64,000 nucleotides of DNA from Thermodesulfobacteriota bacterium (GTDB lineage Bacteria > Desulfobacterota > UBA8473), in contig JBFLWQ010000002.1 of assembly GCA_040757775.1 (NCBI GenBank), positions 176,095 to 240,094 of the forward strand, read 5' to 3'. Position numbers and translations under genes: made by a program. The notes beneath the pieces are model-generated. The model worked only from the letters and a program-made list of their open reading frames with translations, was not told the origin of the DNA and ran no database searches. Position 1 is the first letter of the stretch, and each line of letters begins with the position of its first letter. This document shows, one piece after another, positions 8,976-16,113 of the stretch.

Positions 8976-9162
8976 ACATAGATGGAGTATCAATAAAAAC
9001 GTTCAATTCTCTTAACTTTACACGAATAGCATTAAACATAGCATGGAATAGTTCTTTAAATACCTCTTCTTTGAGAGTTCCATTATCATACGATTCAGAC
9101 ATGTCTATGCCTTGCTGATATTCTTGACTGTTATGACATAGAACAAAACTTATTTTTAGCAT
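8947..9162 (-). CDS. small hypothetical protein in antisense orientation within the cassette
   Basis: A 71-residue frame on the minus strand preceded by a strong AAGGAGG box (7 bases before the ATG), so it is probably translated. The sequence is helical and acidic in the middle (GTLKEEVFKELFHAMFNAI) with no recognised domain. It is the only gene of the island facing against the array, ends inside the plus-strand gene at 8772-8975, and starts just 22 bases from the attC site. Confidence 0.55.
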   Translation of the reverse strand: MLKISFVLCHNSQEYQQGIDMSESYDNGTLKEEVFKELFHAMFNAIRVKLRELNVFIDTPSMFKESHPNCP

Positions 9163-9183
9163 AATAGCCTCCTTAAAAGATTT

Positions 9184-9305
9184 GTGCTAACAAATCATTG
9201 GAGTTGACGGCCAACATGTCTGCATGGTTGGATTTAATCCGTTCACTCAGTGTTACGCCATGTCTCTTAGGACATATTGGCCGCAACTCACTTCTATGTT
9301 ATGTT
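9184..9305 (+). other. attC recombination site 1 (end of cassette A)
   Basis: About 120 bases with the fold expected of an attC site. Outer boxes TAACA and TGTTA pair. An unpaired spacer follows on each side. Then GAGTTG-A-CGGCCAA pairs with TTGGCCG-CAACTC, leaving one extrahelical A on one arm. The inner part between ACATGTC and GACATAT is the variable terminal structure. The stem is stronger than chance palindromes in this AT-rich DNA. Confidence 0.78.
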
Positions 9306-9317
9306 TAGGATGAATAA

Positions 9318-9827
9318 ATGCAATTACGCTTCAGTGAACAGAACTTAATAGGATTATCGAATAGATATAATTATCGAATAGCGGACGATGATATTATGAA
9401 TCTAAAGGATAATATTCAATCTAAAAGATATATAGAAAAGAAAGAATTATTTAAGATAGCTCATTGGAAAGCTCCTAGAAGCGCAAATCATGTGTATAAG
9501 AATGATGAAGACTATATAAACGAAGTTACAAGGTTATCATTCACAACAACATCTGAAAGAGCAAAAATAGAAGTATTAACAATTCTTGATGGCGTATCTT
9601 GGCCCACTGCATCGGTCATATTGCATCTATTCCATAGTGATCCATACCCAATATTAGACTTTAGAGCATTATGGTCTGTGAGTTTAGATGTTCCAGTTCA
9701 ATATAGTTACAAGTTTTGGTGGCCATATGTTGAGTTCTGTAGAGATATAGCAGGACGCAATAATGTTGATATGCGAACATTGGATAAAGCATTATGGCAG
9801 TATTCAAAAGAAAACCAAGAAACATAA
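9318..9827 (+). CDS. HhH-GPD-like hypothetical protein (cassette B)
   Basis: Protein of 169 residues, the sole gene of cassette B. It starts 13 bases after the cassette junction, and its stop TAA (9825-9827) lies inside the R'' box of the next attC site, both typical of integron cassettes. The segment DGVSWPTASVILHLFH followed by PYPILDFRALWSV resembles the helix-hairpin-helix and following helix of HhH-GPD DNA glycosylase-like proteins (pattern G-hydrophobic-PTASAIL...YP.hD.RA). No catalytic lysine or Fe-S cysteine cluster is evident. Function is unknown; nucleic-acid binding is a reasonable guess. Confidence 0.65.
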   Translation: MQLRFSEQNLIGLSNRYNYRIADDDIMNLKDNIQSKRYIEKKELFKIAHWKAPRSANHVYKNDEDYINEVTRLSFTTTSERAKIEVLTILDGVSWPTASVILHLFHSDPYPILDFRALWSVSLDVPVQYSYKFWWPYVEFCRDIAGRNNVDMRTLDKALWQYSKENQET

Positions 9828-9890
9828 CAAGTCATTGGAGTGAACGAGTGCCACAGGACACTTTTTGAGGTAGCATTATTATGAGGAGTG
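9821..9890 (+). other. attC recombination site 2 (end of cassette B)
   Basis: Short site of about 65 bases. CATAACAA (9823-9830) opposes TTATTATG (9876-9883) with one mismatch, and AACGAGTG faces CACTTTTT as a weaker inner stem. The 68 bases from 9823 differ from those at 10779-10846 at only three positions. The start TTATGAG of cassette C is preceded by A instead of the conserved G. Confidence 0.68.
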
Positions 9891-9916
9891 CAAATCGGTT
9901 TGTACGAGAAAAGAGG

Positions 9917-9986
9917 GACGACCTTAAATAATTAAATATCCACACTGTTTAATAATGTTATTTACGAATTTAAGGTCGCCCCCCAA
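9917..9986. repeat. inverted repeat upstream of the HEPN-like gene
   Basis: CGACCTTAAAT (9919-9929) is the perfect reverse complement of ATTTAAGGTCG (9973-9983), with an AT-rich middle. It lies between the cassette C junction and the gene at 10008. It could be an operator, a regulatory hairpin or part of a promoter region; the sequence alone does not decide. Confidence 0.45.
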
Positions 9987-10007
9987 ATCCCCTGTGAGTA
10001 AGAAAAC

Positions 10008-10775
10008 ATGAAAAAGGCATCAGAGCTTCCATGGGCTTCCGGTCCCGGCGAAATACTTCGGCATGGGTTATCACTACTTAATCGTGATACGGATACTAAT
10101 CGTCGTCTCGCAATGATCAGCATCGATAATGCCGTAGAACTTATGGTAAAGACTTATCTGGGTCTCCCCAAAAGAATCACGGGGCTGTCCATCACTAGGA
10201 GAGAATATAATGACATTGCAGAAAGTTTCCCGGCTTTACTCGATGGACTAGAGAAACATGCTCCTGATAAGCTCGACGGGATTGATCTTGGCACAATCGA
10301 GTGGTACCATCGCTTGCGTAACGAACTTTATCACCAAGGTAACGGTCTTACGGTTGAGCGTGATAAAATCGAAATTTATGCGGAACTCGCCAATCTCATG
10401 TTCAAAAACTTATTTGGCGAGGAACTTGTGCCACATGCCACACCGGCAACGGAACTCCTCGGTGAGTTCATGGCTACATGGGTTTCGATTGAGCGAGTGA
10501 TGTATCGTTTAGCGGAGTTAACATATCCTGACCGACTAGAAGGAAAACGAATCAATATCGGACCGATTCCAAGTTTTCTTGCGCGAGACAAAACGCTTGA
10601 CAAGTCTTTAGCTTCTGAAATTGATCACCTTCGGCAAATAAGAAACCAGATTGTACATGGTGAAGCCGATTATAAATCAATAATAACAGCAGATATAATG
10701 ACGAAGATGCAGAGTGTCCATGCAGTGCTTGATAAGAAGATTTCTGAAATAGAGGAGAAAGAGAAACAAAAATGA
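10008..10775 (+). CDS. protein with two HEPN-type RX4H motifs (cassette C)
   Basis: All-helical protein of 255 residues. Two segments fit the HEPN ribonuclease motif R-X4-H: RNELYH at residues 104-109 and RNQIVHG at 212-218, each in a helix after a conserved acidic/aromatic stretch. The N-terminal half (RRLAMISIDNAVELMVKTYL) also resembles HEPN helix one. HEPN proteins are often RNA-cleaving toxins or defence effectors; related DUF4145-like proteins share the IRNxxxHG text. No antitoxin partner is visible in the cassette. The stop is two bases before the attC R'' box. Confidence 0.65.
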   Translation: MKKASELPWASGPGEILRHGLSLLNRDTDTNRRLAMISIDNAVELMVKTYLGLPKRITGLSITRREYNDIAESFPALLDGLEKHAPDKLDGIDLGTIEWYHRLRNELYHQGNGLTVERDKIEIYAELANLMFKNLFGEELVPHATPATELLGEFMATWVSIERVMYRLAELTYPDRLEGKRINIGPIPSFLARDKTLDKSLASEIDHLRQIRNQIVHGEADYKSIITADIMTKMQSVHAVLDKKISEIEEKEKQK

Positions 10776-10776
10776 A

Positions 10777-10846
10777 CTCATAACAAGTCATTGCAGTGAA
10801 CGAGTACCACAGGACACTTTTTGAGGTAGCATTGTTATGAGGAGTG
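10777..10846 (+). other. attC recombination site 3 (end of cassette C)
   Basis: CTCATAACAA (10777-10786) and TTGTTATGAG (10832-10841) form a perfect ten-base outer stem, enclosing the same 40-base core as site 2. The box GTTATGAG at 10834-10841 is the junction to cassette D. The length of about 65 bases is like the classical 59-base elements. Confidence 0.75.
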
Positions 10847-10956
10847 GGGTTGGTGGGGTCAAACCTTGAATTGTGAATAAACGTTTTTCAAGAGATTAAA
10901 AAAATGGCAGTCGGAATTTCAAAACAATAACATTCAGATATAATGGATAAAATACC

Positions 10957-11015
10957 TCAATCCTAAAATGAAGTTGACGCCAAAAGGCGCGGCACAACTT
11001 ATTAATTCGTTAGAT
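10957..11015 (+). other. attC recombination site 4 (end of cassette D)
   Basis: AAGTTG-A-CGCC (10971-10981) pairs with GGCG-CGGCA-CAACTT (10986-11000), leaving unpaired bases on both arms. The right box GTTAGAT (11009-11015) fits the GTTRRRY consensus exactly. The left box is degenerate (AATCCTAAA instead of AATCTAAC). No gene is visible between site 3 and this site (about 120 bases). Confidence 0.72.
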
Positions 11016-11087
11016 TTAAAAACGAAACTTTTGATCCCTAAAACTCACCGCTAATAAAACACGAGTAAAACACTGAGAGCAAAACAT

Positions 11088-12011
11088 ATGAACGCAGTTG
11101 AAATTATGAAAGACCTGTTTTTTATCGAAAGGGGATATCTGAATTCGAATCACTTCGTTTATCGATCAGAACAACCGGCTCTCATTGACACTGGTTATGT
11201 CGCTGATTTTGATATAACAGAGCGCTTGATAAAGGAAATAGGCGTCAAGCTCGCACAGACTCGGTTAATCATAAGCACCCATACCCATTGTGACCACATT
11301 GGAGGAAATAGAATTATTCAAGACATATCTGGTTGTGACATCGCCTTGCACAAAGTTGGGAAATATTTTATGGATACACAGGATGACTGGGGCACATGGT
11401 GGAGGTATTACAGCCAGGAAGCTGATTTCTTCAACTGTACCAAGGCATTATATGACGAAGAAGTAATCCCCATTGGGCCCCACGAATTTCAGGTCATCCA
11501 CACACCAGGTCATGCCTCTGATGGTATCGCCCTCTACAATAGAAAAGCAAAAATTCTTATCTCTGGAGACGCGCTTTGGCAAGAGAGAATACCCACGATT
11601 ACGATGCGAGTAGAAGGCAGTACATGTCTTTTTGATCTTTTGGAGTCCCTCGAAAAACTTGAATCGCTTGATGTAGGAATCGTGTATCCCGGGCACGGGA
11701 GGCCATTTGCAGATTTCAAAGAGGCCATATCCAAGAGCAAGAGAAAGGCTAGGGACTACATTAATCACAAAGAAAAAACCGGAGACTCCCTCCTCAAGAA
11801 GATCACTATCTACACCCTTCTTATGCACAGGCAGATGGATGAAGAAAAGTTTTTCGACCTTCTGATGGAAACCTATTGGTTCAAGGAGACTATTGATCTA
11901 TTCTTCAATGGTGGATATCAGCAAAAATATGATGAAGTCATGAGCAATTTCCTACGGCGCGATATTGTAAAACGTAAAGATGGCAAGTTATTTACAACTG
12001 TGAAGCCCTGA
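11088..12011 (+). CDS. metallo-beta-lactamase-fold hydrolase (cassette E)
   Basis: MBL-fold protein of 307 residues. The metal-binding motif HTHCDH is at residues 65-70, with later ligands in HTPGHASDG and the aspartate in LISGDALW. A further histidine is in YPGHGRPF. Glyoxalase II-like and lactonase-like enzymes share this layout; the C-terminal ~90 residues are a helical extension. The substrate is unknown. The gene lies between attC site 4 and a degenerate attC site 5 whose left box ACCTAAC nearly complements the cassette start GTTAGAT, so it is probably the last cassette of the array. Confidence 0.85.
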   Translation: MNAVEIMKDLFFIERGYLNSNHFVYRSEQPALIDTGYVADFDITERLIKEIGVKLAQTRLIISTHTHCDHIGGNRIIQDISGCDIALHKVGKYFMDTQDDWGTWWRYYSQEADFFNCTKALYDEEVIPIGPHEFQVIHTPGHASDGIALYNRKAKILISGDALWQERIPTITMRVEGSTCLFDLLESLEKLESLDVGIVYPGHGRPFADFKEAISKSKRKARDYINHKEKTGDSLLKKITIYTLLMHRQMDEEKFFDLLMETYWFKETIDLFFNGGYQQKYDEVMSNFLRRDIVKRKDGKLFTTVKP

Positions 12012-12076
12012 AAACAAATCCCTCGCAGGTTTTTGTTAGTGAATCCTGACTGGGGGGGGATCCCCTAATGAAATCA

Positions 12077-12133
12077 ACCTAACCAGCGGCTGAAGGCGGA
12101 CGAAAATGAACCGCGCCGTTGAGCCTGTAGAAA
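12077..12133 (+). other. degenerate attC site 5 (end of cassette E)
   Basis: Left box ACCTAAC (12077-12083) fits the RYYYAAC consensus. GCTGAAGGCGGACG faces CCGCGCCGTTGAGC with two bulges. The expected right box is degraded to GTAGAAA. This looks like the eroded right boundary of the array. Confidence 0.6.
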
Positions 12134-12256
12134 AACCCTGGATTTCTCCAATAATTACTTTATAAGACGACAGATTTATGGTACTATCACTGTAATGATA
12201 TGAAGTCAAACCTTGTCTGCATGGCAGGCGTTTAGCCTTTATACAAGGAGATACCA

Positions 12257-12334
12257 GTGGCCCGGCGCACGGAGATAAAAGATAATTTGGCAAAGAAGAT
12301 ATGCAAAGATTTGGGAATTCCATCAATAAAATAA
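12257..12334 (+). CDS. possible 25-residue peptide
   Basis: A GTG start follows a good AAGGAG box and opens a short basic frame (ARRTEIKDNLAKKICKDLGI...) to a TAA at 12332-12334. It may be a leader peptide or the remaining N-terminus of a lost gene next to the array boundary. No family is recognised. Confidence 0.25.
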   Translation: MARRTEIKDNLAKKICKDLGIPSIK

Positions 12335-12385
12335 CACCGAACCTCTCACTCCTTTAGACAAAAAGAGTCAAACGAGGAACAAAAG

Positions 12386-12706
12386 ATGAAAAAGTTGGGG
12401 GTCATAATTTTACTGGGTCTATTTTCACTATGCCTGGAAGGATCAGGAGTCTGGGGACAGGAGTATGGGCAAGCCCAGAAGAGAATTATGATAGAACGGG
12501 CAGAAAAGGTGACAGGGAAAAAGCTGGAACTCGTCAAACGCGTGGTCGAAAAGTACAAGGATTGCCGGGTTCTCTTTGAAGGCAACAAGTTGACAGGGTT
12601 GGTCATCAATGGCAAGATATACCGCGATTTCACCATGGTCATCCGCGACGCCAAGAAGACCATAATTGTAGTTACAGCCGATGGTGTGGCCAGTTTTGAT
12701 TACTGA
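12386..12706 (+). CDS. small exported hypothetical protein
   Basis: Protein of 106 residues with a Sec signal peptide ending near GSGVWGQ (cleavage about residue 25). The mature part is basic, with a predicted helix (RIMIERAEKVTGKKLELVKRVVEKY) followed by beta strands. No domain is recognised. The start at 12386 has a CGAGGA box upstream. It stands alone between the cassette array and pgeF. Confidence 0.6.
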   Translation: MKKLGVIILLGLFSLCLEGSGVWGQEYGQAQKRIMIERAEKVTGKKLELVKRVVEKYKDCRVLFEGNKLTGLVINGKIYRDFTMVIRDAKKTIIVVTADGVASFDY

Positions 12707-12848
12707 ATGGATTCATGCCGCGGCATCCTTGGAACTAATCTATATATTTTTTCTTGTCTTTCCCCATTAGTTTGCTATATTAAGTTTAAATCAATTCCCA
12801 TCTACTTTTAAGCACCTCTGAAGATAAAACACCTCTTCTGGACTCACA

Positions 12849-13670
12849 ATGATTGAAAAACGTGTAAACTCCCTGCCGATATGGTTCTTTGAGAGTCTCT
12901 TGAAACATGAAAATATTTCTCACTTTGTATCTGGAAGGATGGGTGGCTTCAGCAACCCGCCATATGGCTCTCTCAATTTAGCGTTTCATGTGGGAGATGA
13001 TCAAGAAAAGGTATACAAAAATAGAAATTTGCTCGCATCATCTCTTGATATTTCTTTAACAAACTTTACCTTTGCCAAACAAATTCATGACAGCAGGGTC
13101 AAAATCGTTACGGAAGAATCGAAATCAAGTGGTGCATTTGAACAGCAAACAGCATTAGATGCAACAGACGCTATGGTAACTGACATCCCCAACATCTGCC
13201 TTGTCGTTCTCGTAGCCGACTGTGTACCTGTCCTATTCCTTGATCCAATTAAGAAGGTGATAGGAGTTGCCCATGCCGGATGGAGGGGTACAGTCCAAAG
13301 GATAGTCCAAAACACTATGAAAGTATTTCTGGAAAAATTTGGTTCTTCGCCAAAAGACATCATCGTGGGGACTGGTCCTTCCATTGGCCCATGTTGTTAT
13401 GAAGTAGGCCCCGAAGTTATTACTCAAGTTGAAGGCACATTTCATAACAAAAAGGGTTATATTGAGAAGAATCCCATGGAAGATGCTAAAGGGTATCTCA
13501 ACTTGTGGGAGACAAACAAAACACTGCTTGCAGAAATGGGCATACCAGAAAACAATATAGAATCAGCAGGGATATGTACACGTTGCAATCACAATTCGTT
13601 CTTCTCGCACAGGCATCAAAAAAGCGGAACGGGTAGATTTGGAGCGGGGATCATGATCAAGAAGGTTTAG
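12849..13670 (+). CDS. pgeF: peptidoglycan editing factor PgeF / YfiH-type laccase-domain protein
   Basis: Cytosolic YfiH-family protein of 273 residues. Family members include purine nucleoside phosphorylase/adenosine deaminase enzymes and the peptidoglycan editing factor PgeF. The zinc-binding pattern is complete: His in KQIHDSRV, Cys in VADCVPVLF and His in GVAHAGWRGT, followed by GTGPSIGPCCYEV and the C-terminal SHRHQKSGTGRFG. The family is clear; the exact activity cannot be read from sequence. The start has no obvious ribosome-binding site. The chalcone isomerase-like gene follows 85 bases downstream. Confidence 0.9.
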   Translation: MIEKRVNSLPIWFFESLLKHENISHFVSGRMGGFSNPPYGSLNLAFHVGDDQEKVYKNRNLLASSLDISLTNFTFAKQIHDSRVKIVTEESKSSGAFEQQTALDATDAMVTDIPNICLVVLVADCVPVLFLDPIKKVIGVAHAGWRGTVQRIVQNTMKVFLEKFGSSPKDIIVGTGPSIGPCCYEVGPEVITQVEGTFHNKKGYIEKNPMEDAKGYLNLWETNKTLLAEMGIPENNIESAGICTRCNHNSFFSHRHQKSGTGRFGAGIMIKKV

Positions 13671-13755
13671 AAGATATGGGGAAGAACAATGGGGTAGTAT
13701 CTTAATTATTCATTTTATAATCAATAAAAAACCATAGAAAGAACCGGAGGATAAC

Positions 13756-14328
13756 ATGCTTAAAAAACTCTTTTCCCTGACACTAACTTTAATTATGTTT
13801 ATGATAGTTCCAATCAGCAATGCAATAGAAATTGATGGTATCAAGATCCCTGATTCCCTTATGGCCGGCAAAACCAGCTTGATTCTAAACGGGGCTGGTG
13901 TGCGAACTAAATTCCTGATAAAATTATATATTGGTGGTCTTTACCTTATGCAGAAGGGCAATGACTCCAAAAAAATTATAGAGGCAGATGAACCGATGGC
14001 AATAAGACTCCATATTATCTCCTCTTTGATTACCAGTAAAAAGATGGAAGAAGCAACAAGAGAAGGTTTTTTTAGAGTCACACGTGGAAATATTGTCCCA
14101 ATCAAGCCTGAGATAGAAAAGTTTATCTCAGTTTTTAAAGACAGCATAAATGAAAACGACATCTATGATTTGATTTATGAGCCTGGCAGAGGAGTAGAAG
14201 TTTATAAAAATCATAAAAAACAATCTCTAATAAGTGGTATAATCTTTAAAAAGGCTTTGTTCGGTATATGGCTTTCTGATAACCCGGCACAAAAGAGTCT
14301 GAAAAGGGAAATGCTAGGGGGAAAGTAA
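13756..14328 (+). CDS. chalcone isomerase-like exported protein
   Basis: Protein of 190 residues with a signal peptide (about 1-23). The mature part has the bacterial chalcone-isomerase-like pattern: IEIDGIKIPDSL, LILNGAGVRTKFLIKLYIGGLYL and GIIFKKALFGIWLSDNPAQKS at the C-terminus. These bacterial proteins are not expected to isomerise chalcones; they probably bind lipids or fatty acids in the periplasm. A CCGGAGGA box lies six bases before the ATG. The HAD phosphatase gene follows 38 bases downstream. Confidence 0.88.
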   Translation: MLKKLFSLTLTLIMFMIVPISNAIEIDGIKIPDSLMAGKTSLILNGAGVRTKFLIKLYIGGLYLMQKGNDSKKIIEADEPMAIRLHIISSLITSKKMEEATREGFFRVTRGNIVPIKPEIEKFISVFKDSINENDIYDLIYEPGRGVEVYKNHKKQSLISGIIFKKALFGIWLSDNPAQKSLKREMLGGK

Positions 14329-14366
14329 GGGTGGTGCCTCCTGACTGTTGGAAAAGAGGGTAATGT

Positions 14367-15020
14367 ATGCATTTTCAAGCAGTAGTCTTCGATTTGGACG
14401 GGACATTACTTGACACCCTGGCAGATATTGCTAACTCGGCGAACAGTGCCTTAGCAAGATACGGGTTTCCCCCCCGTGGAGCAGATGATTATCGTTACTT
14501 CGTTGGCGAGGGGGTAAATATGCTTATATCGCGCGCACTGCCTGCTGAAAAACGGAATGATAGGATAATTTCGGACTGCGTAAAGGCATTTCGTGAGAGT
14601 TACAGTTCCAACTGGAATGTAAATACCAAACCATACGACGGCATTATGGAGCTTTTGGACGAAATCACTGCCAAACAGTTAAAGATGGCCATACTCTCAA
14701 ATAAGCCTGACGATTTCACAAAACGTTGCGTCCGTGAGCTTCTGTCGGACAAGAGCTTTGAAATGGTTCTGGGCTATAGAGAGGGAATCCCGATGAAACC
14801 TGACCCGGCTGGCGCTACCAAAATCGCTGAGGCTCTCGGTATTGCATCATCACAATTTCTTTATCTGGGAGATAGCGGCATAGACATGCAGACAGCTACC
14901 CGTGCGGGAATGTTTCCAGTGGGGGCAGCATGGGGTTTTAGAACCCCTGGAGAGTTGATGACATACGGTGCTCAGGCAGTGATCGAGCGGCCAATGCAAC
15001 TCCTGGGTCTCCTTGGATAG
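14367..15020 (+). CDS. HAD-family phosphatase, phosphoglycolate phosphatase-like
   Basis: Cytosolic HAD hydrolase of 217 residues. Motif I is FDLDGTLLDT (nucleophile Asp9, acid Asp11), motif II is AILSNKPDD, motif III is the lysine in GIPMKPDPAG, and motif IV is LGDSGIDMQTA. The helical cap between motifs I and II and the overall length match phosphoglycolate phosphatase (Gph), which clears 2-phosphoglycolate. Other small phosphate esters remain possible. It overlaps nothing and is convergent with the crotonase gene 14 bases downstream. Confidence 0.85.
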   Translation: MHFQAVVFDLDGTLLDTLADIANSANSALARYGFPPRGADDYRYFVGEGVNMLISRALPAEKRNDRIISDCVKAFRESYSSNWNVNTKPYDGIMELLDEITAKQLKMAILSNKPDDFTKRCVRELLSDKSFEMVLGYREGIPMKPDPAGATKIAEALGIASSQFLYLGDSGIDMQTATRAGMFPVGAAWGFRTPGELMTYGAQAVIERPMQLLGLLG

Positions 15021-15034
15021 CACTTTGCCATCCT

Positions 15035-15823
15035 TTATTTCCCCTGAAACTTAGGTTTCCTTTTTTCCATAAAAGCGGCCATACCTTCCTTGTAATCCTC
15101 ACTGGCAAAGCAGCAGTCAGCCAGATTCTTCAGTCTTTCAAAGTTCCGCTGGGATGGAGGCTTTAGAAGCTCTTGAATAGACGCTTTGTGAGCAGCCAGA
15201 CTCAGGGGAGCTTTGCTGGATATCTTCAGGGCGTATTCCCGAGTGTAGTTTTCCAGTTTAGTTTTAGGGATTACACGATTGATAAGTCCCATGTGATAGG
15301 CCTCCTGAGCATCATAGCTTCGGCCGGTAAAGAGAATCTCGGAAGCATTAGCCGGACCCACGAGACTAACCAGTCTCTCTGCACCACGTTCCAGAGAATA
15401 GACAATACCTAAATGAGCAGCAGGGATGCTGAACCTGGCATCATCCGCAGCAAGACGTAAATCGCACATCATCGCCACTGAACACCCTCCCCCTATGCAA
15501 AATCCGTGGATCATAGCAATCACGGGCTTCTCCAAATCTATCAAATCAGACAGTGCCTTGCTGACAGCCTGGTCGTATTCGCCCGCCTCAACCCCAAAGC
15601 GAACTTTTTCAAACTGGGAAATGTCTGCCCCGGAGATAAATGCATCTTCGCCTGCCCCTCGGATGATAAGAACCCTGAGTGTGTTGTCTTCTGCTACCTT
15701 TTTCACCAGCCCGGGCAGGGTCTGCCACATCTCCAGGCTTATAGCATTGCGCATCTCGGGACGGTTAACTACAATCCAGGCTAGAGGAATCTCTTTGCGA
15801 AGATAGAGTGATTGGTCTGTCAT
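15035..15823 (-). CDS. crotonase-family protein lacking both catalytic glutamates
   Basis: Crotonase-fold acyl-CoA protein of 262 residues. The start at 15823 is chosen because AAAGGAGT lies eight bases upstream; an in-frame ATG at 15859 has no such box. The oxyanion region ISGADISQ and GFCIGGGCSVAM are conserved, but the first catalytic Glu is Ser in GGGCSVAM, and FSIPAAHLG gives Ala at the second. It is therefore unlikely to be a hydratase; isomerase, decarboxylase or thioesterase-like chemistry remains possible. No acyl-CoA neighbours adjoin it. Confidence 0.85.
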   Translation of the reverse strand: MTDQSLYLRKEIPLAWIVVNRPEMRNAISLEMWQTLPGLVKKVAEDNTLRVLIIRGAGEDAFISGADISQFEKVRFGVEAGEYDQAVSKALSDLIDLEKPVIAMIHGFCIGGGCSVAMMCDLRLAADDARFSIPAAHLGIVYSLERGAERLVSLVGPANASEILFTGRSYDAQEAYHMGLINRVIPKTKLENYTREYALKISSKAPLSLAAHKASIQELLKPPSQRNFERLKNLADCCFASEDYKEGMAAFMEKRKPKFQGK

Positions 15824-16113
15824 GTTGTTACTCCTTTGGCAGTCTTGATATGAAAGCACATCCCTTGATTACCTGTATAAGAGGGAATTCATAATCACCT
15901 GCCTTTTTACAGATGGGTATACAGTTAATCGTTGCGTGAAGGAATGGGAGATTATATTATCATTTTATTATCCAATGTCAATATCTTTGCCATGCATAAA
16001 GTATTTGGGAAAAAGGGGATTAAAAAAGGGATGGATATTTATCACTGGCATGTGGTAAAATAAAAAACAGCCAAAGATTCTGATTCACTATATACACACA
16101 GGCAGGGGAAAAA

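Larger units (their letters stand above)
7939..12133 (+). mobile_element. integron-type gene-cassette array without integrase (CALIN-like)
   Basis: Five attC-like sites punctuate this island. In an integron each cassette starts with its own TTRRRRY end and finishes with a complementary R'' box. Cassette A starts GTTAGCAC (7939-7946) and ends GTGCTAAC (9184-9191). Cassette B starts GTTATGTT (9298-9305) and ends AACATAAC (9821-9828). Both pairs are exact complements. Cassette C starts TTATGAG (9879-9885, preceded by A, not G) and ends CTCATAAC (10777-10784). Cassette E starts GTTAGATT (11009-11016) and ends AACCTAAC (12076-12083), one mismatch. Between C and E lies a ~175-base cassette D with no visible gene. 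No tyrosine integrase gene is in the window. Confidence 0.8.

Noticed and set aside
12200..12260. GGCAGGCGTTTAGCC as a sixth attC right box
   Set aside because: GTTTAGC does not fit GTTRRRY and no complementary left arm was found within 150 bases.
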